Below are positions 8,052 to 17,228 of a DNA stretch of 64,000 nucleotides, in pieces. Source of the DNA: Paenibacillus agri (GTDB lineage: Bacteria > Bacillota > Bacilli > Paenibacillales > Paenibacillaceae); the NCBI RefSeq assembly GCF_013359945.1, contig NZ_JABWCS010000221.1:124001-188000 (forward strand). Reading direction: 5' to 3'. Made by a program: the position numbers and the translations under genes. Under the pieces are notes generated by a model. That model was given only the letters and a program-made list of their open reading frames with translations. It ran no database searches and was not told where the DNA came from. Within the stretch, counting starts at the first letter, position 1. Each line of letters opens with the position of its first letter.

Positions 8052-9404
8052 ATGTCTGACGCTAGACAAATTAAAATCGGTTTATATATTGTCGGAACCG
8101 GCATGCATATCGGTTCGTGGCGGCTGCCGCAAGCACAAGCGGATGCCAGTATCGATGTAGGCTTTTATAAAAAAATCGCCCAGGAAGCCGAAAGAGGCCT
8201 GTTTGATGCGGCCTTTATCGCTGACAGTTTGGCTGTTGACGAGAATTCACATTCACAAATACTAAATAGATTTGACCCTACTGTCCTGATTACTGCTATT
8301 GCGGGTGCAACTAGCCATATCGGGGTTGTAGCCACTGCTTCCACCACCTATAACGAGCCCTATAATTTAGCCCGGCAATTCGCTTCGGTCGATATCATTA
8401 GTGGAGGGAGAGCTGGATGGAATGTGGTGACCACCGCTGATGCGACTGGACTTACTGCACTTAACTTCAGCCGGAAGGAGCATCTCCTTCATGATGACCG
8501 GTACAAGATTGCAGAGGAATTCATCGATGTAGTGAAGGGCTTATGGGATTCATGGGAAGAGGATGCTTTTATCCGCAACAAGGAAACTGGCGAATTTTAT
8601 AATCCGGAGAAGGTGCATCTGCTCAATTATGAAGGCGAGTTCTTCCAAGTTAGGGGGCCGCTCAATATTGGACGCACTCCACAGGGTCATCCGGTGCTAT
8701 TCCAGGCAGGCTCCTCCAATCCGGGGCAAGAGCTGGCTGCAAGAACGGCTGAGGTGGTATTCAGTCACAAGAAATCGTTTGAAGAAGCCAAAGACTTCTA
8801 CAAAGAATTGAAAGGTAGGATGTCCAAATATGGACGGAGGGAGGATGAGCTGCTTATTCTGCAGGGCATTTCTCCGATTATCGGGCGTACGGAAGCTGAG
8901 GCAGCAGAGAAGGCGGCGCTATTGGACTCTACGGTTATACAGGAGCAGGCACTGCGATTCTTGTCCGGCTATGTGGGGAATGTTGATCTGACTGCCTACA
9001 GTCTGGATACCCCTGCATCACAGGTGGCTTGGCGGGAAGTGAACAGCATCCAGAGTGATTTTGATAGAATTCAAAAAATCATTCGTGAAGAGGACCTGAC
9101 CATCGGCGAGCTTTACTCTAAAATCAGCAATGTGTCATCGGATGATTCCCTGCGTGGTACACCGGAGCAAGTGGCGGATACGCTGACGTATTGGTTTGAA
9201 AATGGCGCCGCCGACGGATTTATATTCGTTCCACCTGCACTACCGGACAGCCTGACTGACTTTGTCGAGCTAGTCGTACCGATACTTCAGGAACGGGGCA
9301 TCTACCGGACGGAATATGACAGTACAACCTTGCGGGGCCATTTGGGACTCTCTGTTCCGGTCAACCGCTATGCAAAACAGCCATTGCCTGCAAGCCAGAT
9401 TTAA
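8052..9404 (+). CDS. NtaA/SnaA/SoxA/DszA-type FMN-dependent monooxygenase
   Basis: 450 residues of the bacterial luciferase-like superfamily in its NtaA/DszA branch, whose members use FMNH2 and O2 on xenobiotic or organosulfur substrates. Visible family features are FDAAFIADSL, RFDPTVLITAIAGAT, SGGRAGWNVVTT and GHPVLFQAGSS. These enzymes need a separate flavin reductase, not seen here. ATG 8052 is preferred to ATG 8043 because GGAGAGG ends directly before 8043 but nine bases before 8052. The divergent metQ gene suggests sulfur scavenging; the substrate is unknown. Confidence 0.88.
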   Translation: MSDARQIKIGLYIVGTGMHIGSWRLPQAQADASIDVGFYKKIAQEAERGLFDAAFIADSLAVDENSHSQILNRFDPTVLITAIAGATSHIGVVATASTTYNEPYNLARQFASVDIISGGRAGWNVVTTADATGLTALNFSRKEHLLHDDRYKIAEEFIDVVKGLWDSWEEDAFIRNKETGEFYNPEKVHLLNYEGEFFQVRGPLNIGRTPQGHPVLFQAGSSNPGQELAARTAEVVFSHKKSFEEAKDFYKELKGRMSKYGRREDELLILQGISPIIGRTEAEAAEKAALLDSTVIQEQALRFLSGYVGNVDLTAYSLDTPASQVAWREVNSIQSDFDRIQKIIREEDLTIGELYSKISNVSSDDSLRGTPEQVADTLTYWFENGAADGFIFVPPALPDSLTDFVELVVPILQERGIYRTEYDSTTLRGHLGLSVPVNRYAKQPLPASQI

Positions 9405-9482
9405 TAGCTCCGGGCTGCAACATTATATGCTAACACTCGTCTATGGGGATGTAACATCCCAATTACTGGCGAGGTGACAACA

Positions 9483-10151
9483 ATGATGAACAAAAAAATT
9501 GCAATGCTGGGGGCTGCAGCTATACTTACCCTCACGATTACTGGACAAAGCTTTGCCGCCGGGGTGGCATTTACCGATCTTGCAAATATCCCGGCCAAGG
9601 ATAAGATCATCTCTTTGCAGCAAAAGGGCTACATACAGGGTGTTAGCAGTGATCGCTTTGATCCTAAGGGCACACTGACTGCAGCTCAGGGAATTCAGCT
9701 TCTTGTTAATGCCTTTGATTTGAATATTGATCTGTTGCGATTTATCAAAGAGCCGCATGCGACTGATTATTTCCCTAAAGCAAATGATGCTGCGTGGTAT
9801 GCCAATACTCTGATCATTGCGGCCAACAACAACATTGACCTGTCCAAAGATCTGGACCCCGGAGCAGCATGGACCAAGGAAGAGTTCACCCACCATTTGA
9901 TTCTGGCCATGGGGACGAGCAGCATTCTGCAGATGATCAAAATCAAGCCGATGGAATTTGGCGACCAGGGCCAGCTTAGCACTGCATTTGACGGGTCCGT
10001 TCAGCTTGCACTTGTGCTTGGAATTGCCAAGCTGGATCAGAACAACAATTTCAAGCCGCAGGAGAAGATCACACGCGCCGAAGCTGCGGAACTCGTATAC
10101 AACGCGCTGGCGTACATTGAGGAACACCCTGCGCCAGCGCAGGGTTCTTAA
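9483..10151 (+). CDS. Secreted S-layer homology (SLH) domain protein
   Basis: 222 residues: a signal peptide (MMNKKIAMLGAAAIL onward, cleavage near SFAAG) and then almost nothing but three SLH-like repeats, about residues 24-80, 85-145 and 150-215. SLH modules bind pyruvylated secondary cell-wall polymer. There is no additional catalytic domain, so this is a surface-anchored structural or adaptor protein. ATG 9483 has GAGGTGA at 9471-9477; ATG 9486 is equally possible. Single gene, terminated by the hairpin at 10209. Confidence 0.8.
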   Translation: MMNKKIAMLGAAAILTLTITGQSFAAGVAFTDLANIPAKDKIISLQQKGYIQGVSSDRFDPKGTLTAAQGIQLLVNAFDLNIDLLRFIKEPHATDYFPKANDAAWYANTLIIAANNNIDLSKDLDPGAAWTKEEFTHHLILAMGTSSILQMIKIKPMEFGDQGQLSTAFDGSVQLALVLGIAKLDQNNNFKPQEKITRAEAAELVYNALAYIEEHPAPAQGS

Positions 10152-10208
10152 GTCGGGATGCTGGACAAGCGACTTAACTATTCGCCCCCCATCATAAGCT
10201 AATACAGC

Positions 10209-10246
10209 AGAAGACCACTTATCCTTCATCGGATGAGTGGTCTTCT
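10209..10246 (+). terminator. Hairpin terminator after the SLH gene
   Basis: AGAAGACCACTTATCC (10209-10224) pairs with GGATGAGTGGTCTTCT (10231-10246), with one G-U pair and a six-base loop. The following T tract is weak. Confidence 0.6.
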
Positions 10247-10383
10247 TGCGTGTTAGATGGGCAATGCTTGTAGCAACACATGATTATTTTATAGAAAATG
10301 CTGATCAGCTTGGATGTTATATCTGGATAGATTAACCTACACTAGAAGTACGGCTAGAATGGAGTTTCTGTTAGGAGGCGAAA

Positions 10384-11103
10384 GTGGTGACGGAGTCGAT
10401 TTATTTTGGAAGTGTGTTTACTGCGGGTGTACTGTCGTTCTTTTCCCCTTGTATATTACCGTTACTGCCTGTGTATCTTGCCTACCTCGGCAGTTCAGAG
10501 CAAGGCAGCGGCCAAGAAGGGGCTTGGAAGCTGGGGAAGATGACAATCTCGCCACTGCTTATAGGTAGAACCTTGATGTTTATTCTGGGGCTTTCGGCAG
10601 TTTTCGTCCTGCTTGGTTTCGGGGCAGGCGCGCTTGGCGGAGTCCTGGGGAGTTCGTATTTCATTACAGTCTGCGGCATCGTCGTTATCCTCTTTGGGAT
10701 CTACCAGACGGGCGTGATCAGGCTTTCTTTTCTGGAAAAGGAAAAGCGCATAGACGCTGATTTACAGCATAAAAAAGGATTCGGGGGCGCCTTTCTGCTC
10801 GGGTTCACGTTCAGCTTTGGCTGGACTCCTTGTATCGGTCCTGTGCTTGCGGCTGTGCTGGGTCTTTCGGCAAGCGGCGGCTCGGCGGGCGCGGGAGGGA
10901 TGTATATGCTGATCTATACCCTGGGCTTGGCGTTACCGTTTCTGGTCATGGCTATATTCTCCAGCCTGCTGTTAACGAAGGTGCGTCGGATTTATAAGCA
11001 TATGCGCGTATTGAAGGCCATCTCAGGCATCGTATTAATTGTGATGGGACTGCTGCTGGTTAGCAATAAGCTGAACCTGATTACAACCTATTTTCAAGTG
11101 TAG
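10384..11103 (+). CDS. ccdA: CcdA-type thiol-disulfide transmembrane electron carrier
   Basis: 239 residues with about six membrane helices. The two conserved cysteines sit in FFSPCILPLLP (Cys23) and GWTPCIGP (Cys150), the CcdA/DsbD-beta pair that passes electrons from cytoplasmic thioredoxin across the membrane. Start is GTG 10384 or GTG 10387 behind AGGAGG (10373-10378). It is the first gene of a tight run: the thioredoxin-like gene begins 15 bases on and msrAB follows. In this context it most likely feeds methionine sulfoxide reductase, not cytochrome c maturation. Confidence 0.9.
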   Translation: MVTESIYFGSVFTAGVLSFFSPCILPLLPVYLAYLGSSEQGSGQEGAWKLGKMTISPLLIGRTLMFILGLSAVFVLLGFGAGALGGVLGSSYFITVCGIVVILFGIYQTGVIRLSFLEKEKRIDADLQHKKGFGGAFLLGFTFSFGWTPCIGPVLAAVLGLSASGGSAGAGGMYMLIYTLGLALPFLVMAIFSSLLLTKVRRIYKHMRVLKAISGIVLIVMGLLLVSNKLNLITTYFQV

Positions 11104-11118
11104 AAGGAGGAAGGCGTC

Positions 11119-11661
11119 ATGAAAAAGATGAAGACATGGGTCTGGGTCGCAATAGCTGCCCTACTAGTGATAGGCGCGATTGGTATTTATGGTAGAGAGG
11201 GTGTCACTTCAGCATCGGTAGCTGGAGGGGCAGTGAACAAGGGGCAGCCTGCACCAGCGTTCACGCTTAAAGATTTGCAGGGAAATGAAGTGTCCTTAGC
11301 TGATTTCAAAGGGCAGAAGGTATATGTGAAATTCTGGGCGTCCTGGTGCCCTATTTGCCTGGCTGGGCTGGATGAACTGGATCAGCTGTCGAGTGAGCAG
11401 CATGACTATAAGGTGCTGACGATCGTCAGTCCTGGATACAATGGGGAACAATCGGCTGCTGATTTTACAAACTGGTTCTCCAAAAGAGGGTACAACCATA
11501 TTCAGGTGCTGTTGGATGACGGAGGTACTTTGACTCGTAAATTTGGCGTGAGAGGATATCCCTCTTCTTATTATATCGGTTCGGATGGCATTCTGGTCAA
11601 AAGCGCACCCGGACATAACACCAATGAAGTGATTGCCGAGACATTTCAATCCATACATTAA
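11119..11661 (+). CDS. Membrane-anchored TlpA-like thioredoxin
   Basis: 180 residues. An N-terminal hydrophobic anchor (about 6-24) is followed by a redoxin/TlpA fold with the active-site motif WCPIC (Cys77 and Cys80) and the cis-Pro region GVRGYPSSYYI. It should sit outside the membrane, take electrons from CcdA and reduce the neighbouring MsrAB. This matches the Etrx role described for surface thioredoxins of pneumococcus. ATG 11119 has AAGGAGGAAG upstream; the gap to msrAB is 24 bases. Confidence 0.88.
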   Translation: MKKMKTWVWVAIAALLVIGAIGIYGREGVTSASVAGGAVNKGQPAPAFTLKDLQGNEVSLADFKGQKVYVKFWASWCPICLAGLDELDQLSSEQHDYKVLTIVSPGYNGEQSAADFTNWFSKRGYNHIQVLLDDGGTLTRKFGVRGYPSSYYIGSDGILVKSAPGHNTNEVIAETFQSIH

Positions 11662-11685
11662 AACAGAAGGATACGGGAGGGAATT

Positions 11686-12807
11686 ATGAAACGACTAGGA
11701 CTGATAGGTTCAATGCTGCTATTGCTGGTACTAAGTGCTTGCACACCGTATAATTTAATCACTGAAGGAGCGGGAGGGATTGCTTCCGCAGGCGGGGGCA
11801 CAGCGACGACAGCTTCTCTGCCGAATCCGAACAAGGAAGTGGATTACTCAGGGAGTGAACTGCGCGATATTTATTTTGCCGGCGGGTGCTTCTGGGGCAT
11901 CGAAGCTTACATGGCCCGGGTATACGGGGTTAGCGATGCTGTGTCCGGCTATGCCAACGGTACCGGAGAGAATCCTTCTTATGAAGATGTTGTCCGCGGG
12001 GACAGGGGGTTCGCTGAGACGGTCAAGGTCACCTATGATCCGAAGCGGGTGAGTCTCGAACAGCTTATCGCTGCGTTCTTCAAGGTCATCGACCCGACAA
12101 GTGTCAATAAGCAAGGCAATGATCAGGGAATTCAATACCGGACTGGGATTTATTCGAGCAATGCTGCGGATCTGACCGTGATTAAGGATGCTATCGCGAA
12201 GGAACAGCTGAAATATGACAAGAAAATCGTTACCGAAGCACTGCCGCTAAGCAACTTCTATTTGGCAGAAGAGTATCACCAGGATTATCTGGAGAAGAAT
12301 CCGAACGGGTACTGTCACATTGATCTGAGCGTGGTGCAAGATGTGAATATCCACATTGATGCCGCTAAATATCCTAAGCCAAGCAATGAGGAACTGAAAA
12401 AGAAGCTGACCAAGATCCAGTATCAGGTAGCCGTATTAGCCGATACTGAGCATGCGTACTCCAATGAGTATTGGGATCAATTTGAGCCAGGCATCTACGT
12501 AGATGTCACAACAGGTGAGCCGCTGTTCGCCAGTGCTGATAAATATGATGCCGGCTGTGGCTGGCCGAGCTTCACCAAGCCAATTATTCCGGAGGTAGTA
12601 ACCTACGACGAGGACCACAGCTTTGGCATGACCCGTACAGAGGTACGGAGCCGGGCAGGCGATATTCATCTGGGTCATGTTTTCGATGATGGACCGGCAG
12701 ACAAGGGCGGCAAACGCTACTGTATCAACAGTGCCTCCATCCGTTTCGTTCCGCTGGCAGACATGGATAAGGAAGGGTATGGAGATCTGATTGTTGTCGC
12801 TAAATGA
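11686..12807 (+). CDS. msrAB: MsrA-MsrB fusion lipoprotein, peptide methionine sulfoxide reductase
   Basis: 373 residues. The lipobox LVLSAC (Cys19) shows surface attachment. The MsrA domain (about 60-215) has the catalytic Cys68 in AGGCFWG and reduces S-Met-sulfoxide; the MsrB domain (about 235-365) has its catalytic Cys346 in KRYCINSAS and a probable resolving cysteine in DAGCGWPSF, and reduces R-Met-sulfoxide. It repairs oxidised extracytoplasmic proteins with electrons from the upstream TlpA-like protein and CcdA. No terminator separates it from the response regulator 21 bases downstream. Confidence 0.93.
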   Translation: MKRLGLIGSMLLLLVLSACTPYNLITEGAGGIASAGGGTATTASLPNPNKEVDYSGSELRDIYFAGGCFWGIEAYMARVYGVSDAVSGYANGTGENPSYEDVVRGDRGFAETVKVTYDPKRVSLEQLIAAFFKVIDPTSVNKQGNDQGIQYRTGIYSSNAADLTVIKDAIAKEQLKYDKKIVTEALPLSNFYLAEEYHQDYLEKNPNGYCHIDLSVVQDVNIHIDAAKYPKPSNEELKKKLTKIQYQVAVLADTEHAYSNEYWDQFEPGIYVDVTTGEPLFASADKYDAGCGWPSFTKPIIPEVVTYDEDHSFGMTRTEVRSRAGDIHLGHVFDDGPADKGGKRYCINSASIRFVPLADMDKEGYGDLIVVAK

Positions 12808-12828
12808 GGATGAAGGAGTCTAAAGGTT

Positions 12829-13608
12829 ATGTATAAGCTGCTGCTTGTTGAAGACGAGGATCTGGTAAGAAACGGCATCAAGCGTTTCGTCCCTTTCGAT
12901 GAACTTCATATTGGTGAAATCTATGAAGCCGCGAGCGGAGACGAAGGATTGCGGATTTTTGAGGAGCAGCTCCCGGATCTTGTGTTGCTGGATATTAACA
13001 TGCCGCGCATGAACGGACTGGACTTTGCGACAAGAATCAAGGTGCTGAAGCCGGATGTCAAGATTGCGGTGATTACCGGTTATGATTATTACGACTATGC
13101 GGTAACTGCTTTGAAGATCGGGATCGATGATTATGTACTGAAGCCCGTCTCTAGAAAAGATGTGTTCGAGGTCTTGAGCAAACTGGTGAATAAACTTAAG
13201 AATGAGGGTCAGCAGACTGAACTGCTGACCCTTCTCAAGGATATGCAGTCGCGGACAGGCGGAACCGTGCCGGTCAGTGAACCGGAAGGTGAAAAACAGC
13301 ATGTGGCTCAGGTGATTGAGAGCAACCTCGCAAATCCGGAGTTCTCGCTAACCGCATTAGCGGAGCAGATGGGCTTCAGTTCAGGCTATATGAGTACATT
13401 GTTCAAAAAGCTGTTCAAGGTGTCTTTTCAGGACTATATCGTATCCCTCAGGCTGGAACGGGCCAAGCTGCAGCTACTGGCTTCAGATAAAAAGGTGTAC
13501 GAAATTTCCGCGGACGCAGGGTTCGATAACCCGAACTATTTCAGTTCTTCTTTCAAGAAGAAATTTGGCATGTCGCCCCTGCAATACCGTGAAAGGATCA
13601 AAGAGTAA
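12829..13608 (+). CDS. YesN-type response regulator with AraC DNA-binding domain
   Basis: 259 residues. The receiver domain (about 1-122) has the acidic pair near EDED at residues 7-10, phospho-acceptor Asp55 in LLDINMPRMNG and Lys at the end of LKP. The C-terminus (about 160-257) is an AraC-type double helix-turn-helix (FSSGYMSTLFKKLFK and DAGFDNPNYFSSSFKKKFG). Its stop overlaps the kinase start (TAATG), so the two are translationally coupled. Position behind msrAB suggests it controls the redox-repair operon. Confidence 0.93.
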   Translation: MYKLLLVEDEDLVRNGIKRFVPFDELHIGEIYEAASGDEGLRIFEEQLPDLVLLDINMPRMNGLDFATRIKVLKPDVKIAVITGYDYYDYAVTALKIGIDDYVLKPVSRKDVFEVLSKLVNKLKNEGQQTELLTLLKDMQSRTGGTVPVSEPEGEKQHVAQVIESNLANPEFSLTALAEQMGFSSGYMSTLFKKLFKVSFQDYIVSLRLERAKLQLLASDKKVYEISADAGFDNPNYFSSSFKKKFGMSPLQYRERIKE

Positions 13609-15338
13609 TGAAACCCTTCTTTCGCTCGTTACAATTTCGGATTCTGTGGATTTACATTCTGATAAGCATTCTGACGGTCGGGATTACGGGCAGTGTTCTT
13701 TATGTCGGTATATCCAGAGTGGTGATGAACCAGTCCGTAGAATCCAGTCAGATGGCGATTGCCAAGGGCGGCACGTATGTGGAGATGTATATTGACCGTC
13801 TCAACGTGCTGTCCACGATGCTCGCCCGCAATCCCGAGACCCTCCGGACGCTGGCAGAAAAGAATAAAACCGGGGAGCGGGATGTCCTTCAGTTCATCCA
13901 GAATGTACTGATTTCGGACCCGTTTATTCAGTCGGTGATCGTGATCGGCAAGGATGGCTATGTATTATCTAATGAACAAAAATTGAATATGAGACGTTCG
14001 TCGGATATGATGGAAGAGCCATGGTACGTAGCTGCCATACATAGTAACATTCCTGCGCTTACCTCTGCACGGATGCAGAAGTTCTCTATGGACAAGGATA
14101 ACTGGGTGATTTCCTTGAGTCAGGAGGTCAAAGATGAGCGTGGACAGAATCTTGGAGTAGTGCTGCTGGACATCAAATACAAGGGACTTGAGGACTATCT
14201 CAACGGCTTGGAGCTAGGCAGCAAAGGGTATGCTTTTATCATCAACAGCAAGCATGAAATGGTCTATCATAAGGACGTTTCGTATTTTGTGGACAGCGAC
14301 AAGCAGAAGCAGCTGATTGCCATGAGTCAGCAGGCCCAGGGATATGATCTGAAGGAGAACCGTCTAGTCTACCAGACCCATCTGAAGGGGACAGATTGGA
14401 CGCTGGTAGGCGTCAGTTCTTTGGACGGATTGCAGCAGATTCGCATGCAGCTGATGAAATCGTTTATTATGGTTGGCGCAGCACTGCTGCTGCTTATCTT
14501 GGTAACGTCGCCTTGGATTGCGAAGAGCATGACCCGGCCGATCCACCGGCTGGAGCAGGCGATGCAGCAGGTCGAGAGTGGACTACTGGCCATCAGTGTG
14601 CCTGAGACCGGTGTTACAGAGGTGCAGGGACTTGCCCGGCACTTCAACTCTATGGTACTGGAGATCCGTCAACTGCTGAAGGATATTGAGACCAAGGAGA
14701 GATCGCTGCGTCTGCATGAGCTCAGTGTGCTGCACAGCCAGATTAACCCGCATTTTCTATATAATACGCTGGATACGATTGTATGGATGGCGGAGTTTCA
14801 GGATACCGAGCGGGTCATATCAACGACGAAGGCGCTCGCCGAGTTCTTCCAGCTGTCACTGAGCGGTGGTGAAGAATTCACGACGATTGAAAAAGAGATG
14901 GCGCATGTCTCCAAGTATTTGATCATCCAGAAAGAACGGTATGGCGACAAATTGTCATACGAGCTGGGATATGATCCCGCTTTGTCGGATCTGGTCATTC
15001 CCAAAATCATTTTGCAGCCGATGGTTGAAAATGCGATTTACCATGGCATACGAGAGAAAAACGGACCGGGATCTCTTGAGATCAGCTGTGGCAGGACAGT
15101 CGAAGGCAGCGTACAGTTTATCATTAAGGATGACGGAGCAGGCTTTGATCCTGCCATTCTTGAAGCCGGCACTGAGGCTTCAAGGCAAGAGCCGGTACCA
15201 CAGGTACGATCCAAGCTGGGCGGAATCGGCATTCACAACGTGGATGAACGTCTCAAGCTATATTACGGGCAGAATTACGGAGTTACGATCACTTCCGCGC
15301 CCGGACAAGGGACCGAAGTCAAAATCGTTATCCCCTGA
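13608..15338 (+). CDS. YesM-type sensor histidine kinase
   Basis: 576 residues. Two membrane helices (about 12-33 and 284-304) enclose a double-Cache-like sensor domain of about 250 residues. A HAMP segment follows, then the His_kinase (YesM/LytS) domain with phospho-acceptor His382 in QINPHFLYNTLD, and an HATPase domain (N box near MVENAIYHGI, G boxes near DDGAGFD and GGIGIHNVDERL). It pairs with the overlapping response regulator. The signal is not known; the operon points to extracytoplasmic oxidative damage. Confidence 0.92.
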   Translation: MKPFFRSLQFRILWIYILISILTVGITGSVLYVGISRVVMNQSVESSQMAIAKGGTYVEMYIDRLNVLSTMLARNPETLRTLAEKNKTGERDVLQFIQNVLISDPFIQSVIVIGKDGYVLSNEQKLNMRRSSDMMEEPWYVAAIHSNIPALTSARMQKFSMDKDNWVISLSQEVKDERGQNLGVVLLDIKYKGLEDYLNGLELGSKGYAFIINSKHEMVYHKDVSYFVDSDKQKQLIAMSQQAQGYDLKENRLVYQTHLKGTDWTLVGVSSLDGLQQIRMQLMKSFIMVGAALLLLILVTSPWIAKSMTRPIHRLEQAMQQVESGLLAISVPETGVTEVQGLARHFNSMVLEIRQLLKDIETKERSLRLHELSVLHSQINPHFLYNTLDTIVWMAEFQDTERVISTTKALAEFFQLSLSGGEEFTTIEKEMAHVSKYLIIQKERYGDKLSYELGYDPALSDLVIPKIILQPMVENAIYHGIREKNGPGSLEISCGRTVEGSVQFIIKDDGAGFDPAILEAGTEASRQEPVPQVRSKLGGIGIHNVDERLKLYYGQNYGVTITSAPGQGTEVKIVIP

Positions 15339-15363
15339 CCCGCAACTCGGAAGGGAGAGAACA

Positions 15364-17049
15364 ATGATGGACAATTCACAGATAAACGAACCAATGACTG
15401 ACAGTACAAACCAGAAGATCAAGCTTCCGTTCTGGAATCTGCCCCGTAAGCTTAACCTCATGCTGCTGATTATGTTCGTCATGATGGTTACAATCATTAT
15501 TACTGCTGTGCATTTACAGAACCGGAATTTGGTTATTGATGAAAATACGGAGCAGGCGCAGATGATGGTCAAGACCTTCGGTGCAGCGATCCAGACTAAC
15601 GATGATAGTCTGCAGAACTACCTGGAGCAGCAGGTGCGGATGCAGCCGGAAATTGTATCCATGAAAATCTATGAGGCAGCGGAAGGCGGAAAGGTCATTG
15701 CTGCCAAGGATGGTTCGCTAGTGGGTCAGGCAATCACGCCAGAAGCGCTGCAAACCTTAAGTGATAACCGGGAGCAGAGCTTTTACAAGGATGAACAGCT
15801 ACAATTTATCGCCCCCGTACATATTGATAGTAAAACTGCTTATGTGGTGGATGTCGTATTTTCCTTAACACGGGAACTGAAATCAACGGACAAGCTATTG
15901 TTCAATACTTCGATCATTGGTCTGATCCTGTTGGCTTTATTCGGGTCTATCCAGTACTTTTTAATTCACCTGAAAATCTCTAAGCCGATCCGTGACGTTA
16001 TGGAGCTGGCGACGGAGATTTCTCGCGGCAATCTACGGATCAAAATTCCTGTGCAGCGGCGTAAGGATGAGATCGGCCTTCTGTATCAGACTTTTGGCCA
16101 AATGACTGAGAGCCTGACACATCTGATCGGTAGCGTACGGTTCGGAACCGGGCAGGTTAGCAGGGCGGTGGACCGGCTGGTGGTAAACGCGGAAACAACC
16201 GAAGCAGCTGCGCAGGAGATTGCATCTAGTATTCAAGAGTTGTATGACGGCAGCAACTTGCAATTGCAGCTGTCACAGGACAATGCTGATGCTATGGAGG
16301 AGGCAGCCGGGGGCATTCAGCGCATTGCAGATTCATCCCAGAGTGTCGCTGATATCAGCGAAGAAGCAACGTCACTGGCTCAGCAAGGTGATACTTCGCT
16401 CGAAGAGACGGTTCATCAGATGGGACGGATCAAGTCTACCGTGAATCAGTTGAACGAAGTGCTGCATAACTTGACTGATAAAACCAAAAGAATTGACGAG
16501 ATCCTCCAGATTATCCGGCAAATCTCTTCCCAGACCAATCTGCTCGCATTGAACGCAGCCATTGAGGCAGCGAGAGCCGGTGAATCTGGCCGGGGATTTG
16601 CCGTAGTGGCCGGAGAAATCCGCAAGCTCTCGGAGCAAACGGGCCTGTCGGCTGAGGAAATCTCCGGGCTGGTTCATACGCTGCAGACGGAGTCTGAAGC
16701 TGCCTTGAACTCCATGGGGGCGGTGAATGATGAAGTTACCGGCGGAATGCAATTGACAGAGGAAGCTGGAGTCATTCTCAAGAATATACGGGGTAAAATA
16801 GAGGCCGTATTCAACCGCATTCAGGAGGTATCCGCTGCCTCCCAGGAAATTTCTGCAGGAACGGAAGAAGCGACAGCTTCGATCGTGCAGATGACCGAGA
16901 TTGCCCGGCAGTCATCCGAGAAGACATACTTATCTTCCGAAAGCGTCAAGAGCCAGATGAACCAGGTCAATGAAATGAAAGAAATGTCCGACCAGGTCAA
17001 GGTACTCTTAAGTAATCTTAAAGATACGGAAGCGGCATTTGTAATTTGA
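15364..17049 (+). CDS. Methyl-accepting chemotaxis protein
   Basis: 561 residues. A short cytoplasmic lead and a membrane helix (about 32-52), an extracytoplasmic sensor of about 130 residues without cysteine, a second helix (about 180-202), HAMP, and a long MCP signalling coiled coil with the hairpin tip RQISSQTNLLALNAAIEAA. It begins at ATG 15364 behind GGAAGGGAGAG; the open frame extends upstream into the kinase gene, but that part is out-of-frame overlap. It lies 25 bases after the kinase with no terminator between, so it looks like the last gene of the msrAB operon. Confidence 0.9.
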   Translation: MMDNSQINEPMTDSTNQKIKLPFWNLPRKLNLMLLIMFVMMVTIIITAVHLQNRNLVIDENTEQAQMMVKTFGAAIQTNDDSLQNYLEQQVRMQPEIVSMKIYEAAEGGKVIAAKDGSLVGQAITPEALQTLSDNREQSFYKDEQLQFIAPVHIDSKTAYVVDVVFSLTRELKSTDKLLFNTSIIGLILLALFGSIQYFLIHLKISKPIRDVMELATEISRGNLRIKIPVQRRKDEIGLLYQTFGQMTESLTHLIGSVRFGTGQVSRAVDRLVVNAETTEAAAQEIASSIQELYDGSNLQLQLSQDNADAMEEAAGGIQRIADSSQSVADISEEATSLAQQGDTSLEETVHQMGRIKSTVNQLNEVLHNLTDKTKRIDEILQIIRQISSQTNLLALNAAIEAARAGESGRGFAVVAGEIRKLSEQTGLSAEEISGLVHTLQTESEAALNSMGAVNDEVTGGMQLTEEAGVILKNIRGKIEAVFNRIQEVSAASQEISAGTEEATASIVQMTEIARQSSEKTYLSSESVKSQMNQVNEMKEMSDQVKVLLSNLKDTEAAFVI

Positions 17050-17083
17050 TATGTGGCCATTGGCAAATGGCTGCAGTACTAGT

Positions 17084-17125
17084 AAGCAGCGAGTCTTCTT
17101 GTATAGAGGAGATTCGCTGCTTTTT
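17084..17125 (+). terminator. Terminator closing the ccdA-msrAB-MCP run
   Basis: AAGCAGCGAGTCTTCTT pairs, with G-U pairs, with the GAGGAGATTCGCTGCTT side and is followed by TTTTTG. No comparable structure interrupts the six genes before it. Confidence 0.75.
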
Positions 17126-17228
17126 GTTTATAATGGAATATTTTACAAATCAAAGGGAGCCAGTTATGATAAGAGTTAGAAGGCGCTTGTGAAAATAGGA
17201 GCATATTTTACTTGGGAGGTATGTGTAA

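Noticed and set aside
9441..10229. 262-codon open frame antisense to the SLH gene
   Set aside because: Composition is not protein-like, no ribosome site, and the plus-strand SLH domain protein fully explains the region.
14941..15363. N-terminal 141-codon extension of the chemotaxis protein
   Set aside because: This part overlaps the histidine kinase gene out of frame; ATG 15364 has a proper ribosome site and gives a normal MCP.
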